This document shows positions 25,001-35,620 of a stretch of 64,000 nt of DNA, one piece after another. The position numbers and the translations under genes were made by a program. The stretch spans positions 62,001 to 126,000 of the forward strand of contig JACAAK010000004.1 in NCBI GenBank assembly GCA_025093985.1, in the 5' to 3' direction. The DNA is from Calvatia gigantea. Lineage: Eukaryota > Basidiomycota > Agaricomycetes > Agaricales > Lycoperdaceae. The notes beneath the pieces are model-generated. The model worked only from the letters and a program-made list of their open reading frames with translations. It searched no databases and was not told the DNA's origin. The number at the start of each line of letters is the position of its first letter. The stretch's first letter is position 1.

Positions 25001-25092
25001 GCCATAGCCTTGACGATGAAGAGAACCAGGAAAGCAATGAGAAGGTACAGGGTTTGGTCTTCACAGAAATCCCCAACAGCGGCAATATGTAG
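19048..25092 (+). CDS. Large ankyrin-repeat protein with N-terminal nucleotidyltransferase-like region
   Basis: About 13 exons and roughly 1,600 residues; every junction checked keeps the frame. Residues about 131-180 read DWSNVVAAGGAVLSALLP, then SSDVDLFLWGLTPEQ. A Gly-Gly turn followed by an Asp-x-Asp strand is the signature of the nucleotidyltransferase (pol-beta) fold. A further acidic motif, GFDVDAPCCAYDG, follows two exons later. Conserved stretches SIHSQYPYRSVQIVLRLY and ANPRAVMAMMRQCNTIDVTR come next. Ankyrin repeats start near 20,990 (VGRTALHLAILIKDEE, DGRTALHLAAQYG) and recur (FAPLHYAVLYSTRS, LTPLYAAVAG, FTPLHNAVRLGYS). Between them is a long acidic linker (EDDWSSDEDDSKVDDADD). The ATG at 19048 is chosen because the copies begin at the equivalent site (MAQSTERG at 50735). 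NTase activity is inferred from motif shape only. No membrane segment or signal peptide was seen. Confidence 0.85.
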
Positions 25093-25681
25093 ACCTTTCA
25101 AATATGTTGTATCCAATGAAATCGATTTACGTAGTATGGTGCCTTGCGGCAGCTTATAAGTAAAGTCGGGTTATGACGCGGATGAATCACTGATTCGCTG
25201 GATTTACGGATGCCCCCACTCTTTGTGCCTTCTCAGCGAGATCCTCACTAGTGGTACGGGTGTCAAAATGCGGAGCAAATAACAAGGAAAAGCTGACGAC
25301 TCCGCCCTCCGGGACGGTAAAAAAAAGCCCGCTTATTCTGATACATGACAACTCCTTGCACCTCCCTTTGACCTCGGAGCTCAATTGATCAATAACTCGC
25401 TCCATGGCAACGTGTTGACTTTGAACCACTTTCTATTGGGGGCGTCCCCCTCTTCCTGGGCTACCCTTCCATGTCATTCAAGACAAGAACTGAGGGCGGT
25501 TGTTATGCGAAAACTTCTATATTACTGATTTGCGCGGGACACGAATCGCCAACCCGCTGCGGCCTCTTAACCCACCCGCACCTCTTGACGTGTTATCCGC
25601 AGAATCCTTGCTGAGGGCGAGTCCACATGGACGCGGATAACAAAATGTCGAATTCCCCCCGCTCGTTCATTTCTTCAATCG
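25093..25681 (+). other. 3' flank of the ankyrin gene
   Basis: No gene. The first 350 bases or so recur, diverged, beyond the stop of the degenerate copy at 41.6-42.0 kb, which shows that the duplicated segment included this flank. Confidence 0.6.
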
Positions 25682-25688
25682 TATAAAA
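25682..25688 (+). promoter_or_regulatory. TATA box of the BTB gene
   Basis: TATAAAA, 62 bases before the ATG at 25744, followed by a pyrimidine-rich leader. Confidence 0.55.
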
Positions 25689-25743
25689 CGCTCGGCCGTC
25701 CAGAGGGACCATTACCCACCCCATTTCCTCTACCTCTCCAATC

Positions 25744-26734
25744 ATGGCTCTCAGCGCTCTGAACGGAAACTTAAAAAACCTTAAGCACCATAAGCGATAC
25801 TATTTCCCTGGTGGCGACCTGATCATTATAGTCTGATTTCACATTCACTTACTCCGCACCGTTACTAATGACAGCGTACAGATCGACGATACGGCATTCT
25901 GTCTCGCTTCGTATTTCTTCACCAGAGAGTCGTCGAGTTTCCGTGAGCGCTTAGAAACAAACACCAACACAGACAAAACCGAAGCCTTGAGAGCCAAGCA
26001 GACTATCGTCATCCAACCAAGCGAGAGAGTTACCCCTGAAGACTTTGAAAAATTCTGTTGGGTTTTTTACAACGAGTCAGTTCTCCTCCCGGTTCGGTAT
26101 CCTCAAGTCCTTACTCACGAATCTTGTTCCCCAGGTCTTTTGGCATTTACGATGCTCCACTTGAAACGTGGAAGGTCATTCTTCGTTTAGCCACACAGTA
26201 CAAATTTCCTGAAGTCAGAAACCTCGCATTCCGTGAACTGGATGCTCCCGGAAAATTCGATCTTCCCCTCGTTGGACGCATCGTTCTTTATCGTCAATAC
26301 AACGCCGACCCGAAATACTTAGAGCCTCTCTACGCGGACCTACTTTCGCGCCCCGAACCTCTTACTTTTGAAGAGGGTAATGCACTCGGTATGATGTCAA
26401 CCCTCTCCATCTCGAATGCTCGTGAGCGCCTCAGAGCTGCCAGCGACAAGCTGCCTCTCCCTGCGCCCCTTCCCGACTGCATGAGAAATATCGTAATCGA
26501 AATGGTCCGCTTCATTTTTTGGAATGGGCCTACCCCCGATCTAGGCCGCCTTGGCGGCGCTTCGGCAAACGCGTCCGGACCTTCATCCTCTACAAACCCC
26601 AACAAGCGCGGTTCGAATTCCACCTCAAACAATAATGGTGAGTATACAGTTGTCGTCCATTTCGCACGGTTTTCTGATTACGCCTTGGATATTTAGGTTG
26701 TCCGAAGGTCTCCAACCCGGGACAGAAAGTTTAA
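25744..26734 (+). CDS. BTB/POZ domain protein
   Basis: Four exons, about 265 residues. The N-terminal BTB fold is seen in RYYFPGGDLIII, IDDTAFCLASYFFTRESSSF, VTPEDFEKFCWVFYNE and APLETWKVILRLATQYKF, then VRNLAFRELD and VGRIVLYRQYNADPKYLEPL. The C-terminal part is less conserved, with a Ser/Asn-rich segment and a short last exon ending CPKVSNPGQKV. Basidiomycetes carry many such single-domain BTB genes. BTB domains dimerise and often link to cullin-3 ubiquitin ligases, but no partner is shown here. The first intron has a weak donor (GTCTGA), so the junction near 25837 is approximate. It appears intact. Confidence 0.82.
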
Positions 26735-26939
26735 CAAGTGCATTTGACAATGAGAGGGTAAGAAAGATATGGTTTATCCTGCTCGTACCGTTGTATATTT
26801 TGTTTGTCGATCTCTTGTAAACGTGATTCCCCGTACTGCCGTAATTTTCCCCAATTCTGCTTCGGCAACCTCAAATACTTATTACAATTCTGCAAATCGT
26901 AAAGAAACGCAATTTCAGGTTACAAATACCAATTGCACC

Positions 26940-27260
26940 GTCCATGACCCGACTCGAGCTTGAGTATAACATCCTGGAACACGACATCAATCCTCCCCTT
27001 ATCCTTTCTAGGGCTCTCACCACAAGCCACCTCTCCCCCGACATGTACTCCGGCAAACTGATGCCACCCTTCTACCACATGCCAGACCCTCGATGCAACA
27101 GAGACTTGATGAATAGCAAGGCCGAAAACGGTGAGCCCGAGGAGACTTGGCGCTTAAATGTAGGGTGTGAGGCTACTTCTGCGGGCTTATTGACACAATG
27201 CAGACAGATGAAGAGAAGGTGCCGTATTCCAATTGGTCAGGCGACAAGGGCACGCAGGAA
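26940..27260 (-). pseudogene. Fragment of a DUF7330-like gene, 3' end
   Basis: Sequence here matches, with many changes, the 3' part of the intact gene at 29.4-29.7 kb in the same orientation: ATCAATCCTCCCCTTATCC against GTCAACCTTCCCTTGATTC, and further on GAGGCTACTTCTGCGGGC against AAAGTTACTTCTGCAGGT. No complete frame remains. Confidence 0.55.
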
Positions 27261-27283
27261 TAGACACACTTGAAGAATGATAT

Positions 27284-27572
27284 CTAGGACGGATCTGGGA
27301 TCCGATAAAGGTCCAGGGAGCCCATCGAGGGTATTTGTAAGTCAAATTCTTTCCAACGGTTGAAACTTTCGGAAAAGGTTATAGCAGGTTGATCGGCTAC
27401 ACTGGTGGATTGAAATTGGATCTGATTTCCTTGGGTTGCGACCGATGAATCTAGAAACAGCATATGCCAAACTTTTTCTTCTTTCCCTGTTGCAACGTAT
27501 ACACAATATTTTGAGGTTAGGGACGTGCAGGTGAGACGACTTTTCAAGCGACTGAGCAAAAGAAATCAACAT
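27284..27572 (-). pseudogene. F-box/LRR gene fragment
   Basis: The minus strand encodes pieces of the leucine-rich part found in the F-box gene at 44.4-45.8 kb: LHVPNLKILCIRCN, SLAYAVSRFIGRN and, in another frame, STSVADQPAITFSESFNRWKE. An internal deletion joins two distant blocks and frames change between them, so it is a relic. Confidence 0.65.
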
Positions 27573-27879
27573 TGCAAATTATTTAAGCCAATCTAGCACA
27601 ATTCCGGGTGGGGAACTATTTTCCTCATGGAAGGATAAGTTGATAAGGGTGCAAGGTTGATAGGAGTACATCTGTCAAACTGATTGAGTGCCTACAACTG
27701 CTGTCTACCAAGCTCCCAAACCCATTCCTCTTCGCATTCTCTCATTTATACCTCCCCCAGGACCTTCAACGACTACGTTGATGAACTTGAATGATTTATG
27801 GAGTTCATTGATGACACGTTCATGGTACACGGAAGTGCTGGGTTACTCTGCTCTCCAGGCGCGTAATGAAAGCGTTAAA

Positions 27880-29000
27880 CAAGAAGCCCGACACTGACGC
27901 GCCTCAGGATATCACTCGGCAGTGACCTCTGGCACTGTGCGTATGACTGTGAATTGACCCAGCCAGCAGATCACACAAAGTCAAAGTCGGATCTCAAGCA
28001 TATTGTGATTCGACTATCGATCTCCTTCCATCGTCCTAGGGCTGTGGCTCGAACCTCGTGGGCTGTCGTGCCAGGTAGAACAAACACACCCTGTACCTCG
28101 AAAATGGGAATACTCCCCAAGTCCTGTATACGAAACATTCCATCAAGCGCATCAGGGTTGAAAATTTCCACCCTCCGAGTCACCACGCCGGCCAATGAAC
28201 TCTGAAACACCACGTGTCAAGCTATACCCTCCTTCAATGCTGCAGCGGATAAACAAGACTTCGAGGTTGGGAAGGTGCAGGTGCGATAGAGCGCCGAAAT
28301 CTTCTGAGACGACCATGAGCTCTAAAATCTGGAGGCTCTCGGATGAGCCCCTGACTATGGGTTCTCCAGCTGTGCTCGCGACACCTATACAGATACGCTC
28401 AGCCAATGGAGAGAAGCGCACGATGTCGGCAAGCATCTTCGAGAGGGGATGACTACGTGGAATATCCAGCCTCGTCAGACGCCCGAGTAAAGCGGACGCA
28501 GGAGTGTCGAGTATGCTTAGCACGGTCCCAAGGCTAGTGGGGGGCTTGACTGAGCGGAGATTGGGAGTCTTGTTCAAGGCGAGGGAGAGATCGCAAGCGA
28601 GGGGTGTCGAGCATTGTTGAAGGAACAGAGTCACTTCTTCGAGCGGCTGAGCTGATGAATAATCAATGCCTCGGAGCAGGAGGGCGAGTGTGGGTGATGC
28701 TCAGATGGCAAGCTTTTTCCAGCGTTTCTGGAATTGCAGGAGGCGCAGGAGGACCCTATTGCGGTATTGCCGTCGTTCCTCATCCGCTTCCGGCCAGCTT
28801 TGATAATATATTGTGTTGACATCAGTTATCTGGACCTCAAGATGCATAGCTGCGGCCCGTTGGAGCCAAATATCGAGAGTCGAGGGAGGAACTTGTTGGT
28901 TTGAGAAGTGAAAACAAAGTTTGGACCAGAGCACGGTGGGAAGGCAATCGTTGATCGACCTACGTTGGCTCAGGCTGTTAACTCTGAAAACCACCAGTAC
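27880..29000 (-). pseudogene. F-box/LRR gene copy with frameshifts
   Basis: Similar along most of its length to the F-box gene at 44.4-45.8 kb. The start reads RRSINDCLPT and then jumps to VLWSKLCFHFSNQQ, so most of the F-box is deleted. The middle (LACDLSLALNKTPNLRSVK, ALSHLHLPNLEVLFIRCS) and the end (GWVNSQSYAQCQRSLPSDIL) lie in different frames with stops between. A splice acceptor directly before the SIND motif is conserved with the other copies. Pseudogene. Confidence 0.7.
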
Positions 29001-29403
29001 AGCGCTGACATACCTCTGGTGTGACATTCCTGGTAAACCCCCCATCCTTCCGTTGTCCCAAACGGCCAATGCTTCTGGTCCTTACAAGCCTATCGAAATA
29101 ATGTCCAGCAGTTCCGTAACTCAGAGGGGGCAAACCCCGTTTCGAACCTTCCTTTGATCACCGATTAGGGTTGATGATCTGCTTCGGGTGATCAGTGTGC
29201 GGGGAAACCTCGGAAACGAGATGAACGCTGCTGGTCAGGGGAGTAGTCAGGCCTTTCTGTCTTACCTGGTCGAAAGCTAACCTTCTGTTCTTGTTCCCCA
29301 CATGAACCACAGCCTCAAGTACAGCACCTTTGGCAATTCAGTACAGCATAACAAAAATGGATTCAAGTAGGTCAATGTGTGTAATATTTTTCCATGATCC
29401 GTC

Positions 29404-31115
29404 TCAAAGGTTAAGTGTAACCCTGGCAATTGAAGAACTAATGTCAACCTTCCCTTGATTCTCTTTCGGGCCCTCACCCCAAGTAACGTCTCCATCGACA
29501 TGACCTCTAACACTCCTGTAGCTCACAAACCGGCGTCTTCCTCTGCCAGATGGATCCCCAACCCCATATCCCCTTTGAATGACTGGACTGAACAAGGTTG
29601 AACTCAACGAGAAGTGGCCTTCAAATGTCGGATGCAAAGTTACTTCTGCAGGTGAGACAGCTGTCGATGCTTGGAGAGATAATGTCGAGTCAACGGGGGC
29701 ATCAAGGAAGGCAATGTTCAAAGGGCTATTCGCAGTTTCAGCAGTCACATCGAAGTTCGCTGGTGCGGACCTTGAAGCAGCGAAATCGTGGAGGCGGAGG
29801 TTCGCTTTGATTGGGCTGGGGGTTGTGATAAGCAAGTGACAGGGTTGTGCCAGACGTAATAGAGATTTACCTGTTGCTGGTGAACAAGGAGAGTACAGCT
29901 TTGTCGGACGCGTCTTGGTTAAAGTCGATGTCCACCTCGATTCTGCCGTTGACTGTGTGTATTTTTAGAAAGTCCGAGGCGTTATAGTAGCCGTCGATAG
30001 GCCCATTAACCGTAGTGATGTCCGCAAATTGAGCAGATAAAGACTAGGCGGATCGCATTAGGTCATTTCGGGGCTTAAACCTAACAAACCCACCTTCGAG
30101 TAAATACCTCCGTTTGAGCCGTGCAGGCTCAAGGCTTCAAACAAGATTTTTCCTTGCAGGTCGCCTATATTGTGGACTGAGTTAATAACGTCGGACTCGA
30201 AGCGTTTGACCACGGGATGATTTTCTGGGAATTCGACAACGACATCGTAACGGATAGGGTCGCCGGGATCCCTTCGTTCCCCCCTCGGATTCTGGACCAA
30301 CGGTTATTAGATTATCGCCCACTGCAGGGAATTGTGCCCACAAAAATTCCAACGCCCTCCTCTCCTTCTCCCCGCTTAACGGAGCAAACAATCGTATCTG
30401 CACTACGTTCGCGTCTCGATGAAAGATTCACGGTGAACTTGACAGAGCCTGTTTCAGCGGGAGTGGTAGTTATTTGAACTGTCCCATAAAGCCACGGCCC
30501 GTCCGCGAACAGCAGAATTGCGTCAGACGACGACGAAATCTGGAATGTCGCACCGTTCGAGCCTCCATCTTCCAAAGGATTCTCGCACGAAGTTAGACCA
30601 ACTCCGGATGGGACAGGGTAATCTAGGCTTGCATTTCCCAGCGCAACGGCCCATTGCTGTTAGTGTACATCAATCAGAGTCAATTGGGTGGGAGTTGAAC
30701 GGGTTTGACATACACGGGGAGACCCACGCTCATACTTGTAACCCCACACCCAGTCAGTAGTTAAGCTCCGGACAAGAGCACCAAGAAGCAACCATATTAT
30801 AATAGTATAAATGACCGCGTTCAAAAAGCGGAAACGCGGGCGGTCCACAACAATGACATCGGTGTGGGGAAATGGTGGTTGCACAATAGGTGCAGGGCGA
30901 GAATTAAAGGATATCCAAGGATGATACCAATGCCTGCGGTGACCATAATGAAAGTCATGATGAGGTTGATGAGGGTGATGATGATGGTGGTGGCCGGGAT
31001 GGATATGGTGATTGTGGTGATTGTGGTGGTGGTGATGGCCCAAACCGCCGTAGGGCGAATGGTGTGTTCCACCGTGAAGGAGAGGTTGTTGCGCTCCTGA
31101 GGTGTGTCCGGGCAT
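29404..31115 (-). CDS. DUF7330-like single-pass membrane protein with His-rich N-terminus
   Basis: Five exons in one frame after splicing, about 470 residues. The N-terminal 80 residues are extremely rich in histidine (GHHHHHNHHNHHIHPGHHHH). One membrane segment follows (FLNAVIYTIIIWLLLGALV). The C-terminal region has the repeating beta-type pattern of the fungal DUF7330/adhesin-like family: NSVHNIGDLQGKILFEAL, SLHGSNGGIYSK, DITTVNGPIDGYY, KIHTVNGRIEVDIDF and EVTLHPTFEGHFSLS. The intron at about 30276-30325 (branch site TCTAATAAC) rescues an apparent stop. The function of the family is unknown. The His-rich cytoplasmic or N-terminal tail could bind metal; that is inference. Diverged fragments of relatives lie at 26.9 and 49.6 kb. 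Confidence 0.75.
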
Positions 31116-32100
31116 TCCTTGAAAGAGAGAGAAAGATGATCGATGAGGTTCAGCAGAACCTCCGCGGTTATGTTATGTTTTGTGATCAATCAAACATATG
31201 GTCTGTGGGACTGCGGACTGCGGGGGAAGACGCTGGATTACAGGTTAACCGTGTGAATCGGATCCCGAATGGAGTATGGAACCACGTCTACCAAACGAAA
31301 CGACTGCATAGGGAGTTGCACAAGAACGACTAAGTGGGCTCAATAAGGCACCGACTTCGCCAGATGGCTGCCAAAACACAAAGTGCACCCACCGAACTTT
31401 GCGTTCATAATTTCAGAGTTGGATACGGATGGGTGTTATGAATCGGTTGTTAGATATGAATCACTCTGCCCAATGCTCGGGGAATCACTGACTTCATTTT
31501 AAGGAATTCGTGCGGATGACTCATGACCCCTTGTATTGCTATTGTCTTCGTTCTGTATGAGAAGTGGTCGAGGCGTCGGCCGCACATTCGATTTCTGCCT
31601 TTAATAAAATGACGAATAGTTCAAATTCTGCTGAACTCACGACAAGTTCCCGACTAGGTGTGGTACAAACTGATATTCACATATCGCTCTCCCACAATAT
31701 CAGGGCTACATATTTCCTTCAACCTCGAAGCACGTGCCTCAGGTCAACAAGGTTACCTTTGCTTTTGAAGATGGTTTGGAAGAGCACAACTTCATCTGGA
31801 GTGCAGGGTGTCCCCCAGCTGATTGGAGTTTTTTTCGAAGATAGAATGGATAGGCACAGCTAGTCCGGGTTCATCAAGAAGTTATTTGAAAGATCCACGG
31901 TCCTGGAAAATACACATTCGTACATTACCCTCAATAGGAGGGTCGCATCCAGGGCTTCTCGAACCTGTAGAAATATAAAAGGCAAATGGTGGGTCGGCGA
32001 ACCAACGTGATTGTCAAATGCTATGGGGATTGTGAGGCCTTGTAAATATTTACAATACGTATATGGAGGTATGCCGTATGATGTGCTACAGAGTCAACAG
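31116..32100 (+). other. Intergenic stretch with a dispersed repeat (copy 1)
   Basis: No gene recognised. Bases about 31305-31795 form the 5' flank of the DUF7330-like gene and recur, diverged and with gaps, at 34415-34735. Confidence 0.55.
31305..31795 (+). repeat. Diverged direct repeat, copy 1
   Basis: Shares blocks in the same order with 34415-34735: GGGAGTTGCACAAGAACGAC, GGAATCACT, ATCGCTCTCCCACA and GTCAACAAGGTTACCTTTGC. It is the upstream region of the DUF7330-like gene. Confidence 0.65.
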
Positions 32101-33383
32101 TCAATGCGCGGTGACCATCAATCTCGCTTCAAGAAGCAGCTCCACATCCGTTTCACCACTTGGGTGCAAAGTCCCATAAGTATCGGTATCCCTTTCAACT
32201 GCTTCAAAGTGGCCAGCAGCACCGGATGCGTGCAATACCCTTGCGAGTGCAGCATGGATCTTGAGGAACCATGGATCGGGGGGGTCAATAGGATTACCGT
32301 TTTCGTCCGAAGTGTGGAATTCGGTGTCCTCTGTGTCATTGCGATTGAACAGCGTCATCTCGGGGGTCATCGCCCTAACTTGGTATTTGTTCGGAACGTC
32401 CTGGTACTGAGGCGGTATCACCCCCAAAGCAACAACTGTTATCATGATACATACCTACCGGTTCATCGTCGAAATAGAAGCGAAACTTTCTAAAGCTGTT
32501 ATGGAGATTCTGTGTCATGTAGATGCAATTGGCGGGCGTGTTAATCTTTGAACCAATGAGCGTCCTAAAATCGATGCCCGTCCATGCACGAAGCATGTCC
32601 CAGGTGATTGCGGCCCCTGTCTACAATGTAACATTAGGCGCGGCCCCAACCGTCCAGTGGTGACGTACATTTGTTTCTTCATCAAAATGGTCGAGTGAGA
32701 GAGGAAATATATGGCAGGCTTGCATGGAGGATAGGAGCGGGTCAGGAGGGAGCAACGCCCGGTGAGCGGGATTTGCAAAGTAGTCAACATCATAGTCCCC
32801 TGAGATCGCGCAGCGGTGTCGTTCCCGTCTAGAAACCTGTCCTGCATGAGCACAATCAGGCGGTTCACCAAGGTCTTATACTCACTTGCTCTCTCAATCT
32901 CCCTTGTTCGCTCCTGGTTGCACTCCTGATTTCTCGACGGGTTTCGTCCAAAGTCGGAGCTTGGGAGGTGCTGGGCTCAGATCCGGACCTCTTAGCCACT
33001 GCCATCACTTGTGGGCAGTTAGGAATCAGCGAAAACTGGAGCAGATAGAACTCACTCTTGAAGCAGAGGTACCGCTGCCACGCCTCCGCCACCGAAACCA
33101 CTTCCTGGGGCCCCTTTTCTTGTGCCAATTGAATGACGATAGACACGTAACGCTTGCCGTCATCGCACGGTGCGTAGTCCAGCATGGCCAGTAGGAGAAG
33201 ATCAAGGCGACCTCGTTTACTGGCCTCGCGCAGGTGCTCCGCGTTTTCCAAGATGACAACCTTCGCAGCGTTGATTAATACTCCAACATCTTCGCGACAA
33301 TTGAATCGCTGGTGGTATTCTTCAGACTTGACAAGGGTATCTAGAAAGGTTGGATTTTCTGACGGAGGAGGCTCGAGTGACAT
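32101..33383 (-). CDS. HNH-nuclease-domain protein of the fungal type
   Basis: Five exons, about 325 residues, one frame. The N-terminal third (MSLEPPPSENPTFLDTLVKS) is helical and resembles the leader of fungal HNH proteins. The HNH core begins QVSRRERHRCAISGDYD, continues with MQACHIFPLSLDHF, then ITWDMLRAWTGIDF, NCIYMTQNLHNSFRKFRFYF. This gives the usual order Cys/Gly turn, His before a proline, Asn, then a final His. Using the acceptor ending GGACAG at about 32833 keeps the frame; the acceptor a few bases earlier does not. Such proteins are common and expanded in mushrooms with unknown role; nuclease activity has not been shown for most. ATG 33383 is chosen; an upstream in-frame ATG at 33443 exists. 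Confidence 0.78.
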
Positions 33384-34884
33384 AGCTGAGCGAAAGTTGA
33401 ACGTAGAATGTCGAACATTGGAACAATGAAAGACCCCTAACATAGGGAGGTTGTCGTCAATGACGTCACATAATAACTGCCGTCACAGATCCATTTTATT
33501 CTACCTTGCAGTCAAACTTGTTATAACCCATACCACTTCGTCACATGTCATGGGTATGGGTTATCAGAGTGTCCTGGTTATGAGAATTTTCCGAAATTTT
33601 AATTCAAAAAATAAATTCAAAAATCCCTCTAGTTGCCGAAACCTTACGAACTAGGGATTAGGGTGGACTTGACGATGAAGTAGTCCTCAACGCGGGTATC
33701 CTTTAGGGTAGCTGCTTGTTCCAAGCGGAGTGTCACATTAAACGAAACTAGCAAATGCTCTATTTGACAAGAGCACGTATGGTCATAACTGCAAGGTACA
33801 TGTCGATTAACGTCGCTGCTTGAAGGAGTTCTTGAACGCGAGGGAGTGAATCATGGGACGAGTCGTCATGTGACTCCATAGTGATGATGATGAACTCTGC
33901 ACTGAATACCGCAACAAGCAAACCTACTGCTAAGACGCGGTGGACGTAGACTAGGCTAGCTAAGTAACTACGCCCCCTCAGCTGGGTAGAGTATATACAA
34001 TAAATGTAGTCCTGAGTAATGGTGTGGAGATATCTAGCAGAGGTGTTTGATGTGAGTTTCAATGGTGTATGTGACTCCATAGCCGCTGTAAAGGTTTCCT
34101 CCCCACGCACCGCTCGTCACTGACGAGTCGTCAGCAGGGCTGAGGAGCATATCGATGCCCATGCACCAGCCGCCTCAAGCTCATCCAAGAATCCATCGAG
34201 CGGGTGTTCCGCAAACATGACAGGATCGTCACCATGATTACAGTCAGAGGCCAACTGAGCTGTGAGGATGTTTTTTCGTGATTGAAATTGGCACCGCTCA
34301 AGCCCTTAAGGTTTGGTCAAGGCTCAAGCGAGGTGGATATACTCAAGGTTAAAAAATTGACTGAACCTTTTTTTACTGCATCTGCATTGCCGGGAACTAA
34401 TAGTGACAAAATTATTACACTGGGAGTTGCACAAGCACGACAAACTGGGCCAATAACTCAATAGGACACTTATGCGTTAATAATCTCAGAACGGAACACG
34501 AATTAGTGTTATCTGGGAATCACTCCGCTCACGGGTCACTTGACCTTACTTAAGAAATTCATGTGGACGACTTAGATGACTTGCATTGGCATCCCCTTTC
34601 CGCCCTAATCATTTTGAGGTGTCTATCGCTCTCCCACAGAGATATCACTGCTAAAAAGTTCCTTCTCCTCGAAGCATCTCCCTCAAATCAACAAGGTTGC
34701 CTTTACTTTCGAAGATCAACGTCACCAAGCGCAGCCAGAGGCTCCCCCAAGCCTTCGCCATCATCTTAGCCCCTTATAGCAGCAAAGAAACTACCAAACT
34801 CCGACTTGACACCGATAGAAAGTTCCTTTATCACCTCTTCCTTCTCCGCAGGACTACCACCTTCCAGATTGGCAACCGAGTGGA
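33384..34884 (+). other. Gene-poor stretch with repeat copy 2
   Basis: No recognised gene. A 116-residue minus-strand frame at 33760-34110 is open but matches no family I know. Bases 34415-34735 are the second copy of the repeat seen upstream of the DUF7330-like gene, so a second such gene may once have stood here. Confidence 0.45.
34415..34735 (+). repeat. Diverged direct repeat, copy 2
   Basis: Counterpart of 31305-31795, with deletions: GGGAGTTGCACAAGCACGAC, GGAATCACT, ATCGCTCTCCCACA and ATCAACAAGGTTGCCTTTAC in the same order. Confidence 0.65.
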
Positions 34885-35620
34885 TGACGGTGTGGAGACT
34901 GCACGTCGGCTGCCTTCGGAACGGCACCCAACGAGCATCTCACGCCAATTAGTCCGCCCTCCGAAGATTCCGTCACCCCGACCATTCAACGATCCGTCGC
35001 CGATCCGCTCGTTCCCTGCCCATTCTATAGATCATCCGTTTCACCTGCCATACGTTGTGTTTCAGACCAATGCCCATTTTAATAAAATTTCACCATACAC
35101 ATCTCCCGTTACTAACATTTTTTTTCAATTCAATTTCTTCACCGCCGTCGTCGTGCATTCATTCACTGTGTTTCAGAAATTTCAATATCTTACCACAAGC
35201 TAGTCTAGCCTCCATTTTTTTTCAACTTAGTACCCTTGCTATACAGATTCAGTATTTATAGATAACCGTAGAAATTGAACACCGGACAAGTGTCTACAAT
35301 ATAAATACAGTCGAGCCAGTAGAGGCTCGACACCTAGTAGTTGGATACCCTTTATTCTCTCATTCTCTCAGTCTCTCTCTAAGCCGTCTCAGTTCTATCT
35401 CTCGTCGCCTCTCGTTTTCTCGTTGTCTCTCGTCTCTCTCTCTTTCCGGACCCTGGTCCCTGACGGCGTCCCCGGCGGCATCACTCTCGCCCCTCGTTTC
35501 TCTGCTGCTCTCTACCCCTGTCTCTGTCTCTCCTGGATCTCGGTTCGAAGCCTCGTGACTGACGGACGCAGTCACATCCCTTTTTCGTTGAACCGCCGCC
35601 TCATCTCTTCAACGACTCGG
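34885..35620 (+). repeat. Long inverted repeat, left copy (F-box 3' end plus LTR-like sequence)
   Basis: Closely similar to the reverse complement of 52868-53540. Shared landmarks are CTGCACGTCGGCTGCCTTCG, the hairpin TCGAGCCAGTAGAGGCTCGA next to a TATAAATA box, a long TC-rich tract and GCCTCGTGACTGACGGACGC. The end near 35580-35610 encodes, on the minus strand, the last residues of an F-box protein (EEMRRRFNE). Confidence 0.8.

Noticed and set aside
30182..30403. Stop codon in the DUF7330-like gene
   Set aside because: A 50-base intron with GT..AG ends and a TCTAATAAC branch site removes it and keeps the frame.
33760..34110. 116-residue minus-strand frame as a gene
   Set aside because: No recognisable motif, no clear promoter, and it lies among decayed repeats; left as unassigned.
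35540..35560. tRNA B-box-like GGTTCGAAGCC in the repeat (also near 44418), suggesting a tRNA-derived SINE
   Set aside because: No matching A box or cloverleaf could be found upstream, and the sequence lies in the F-box 3' flank.
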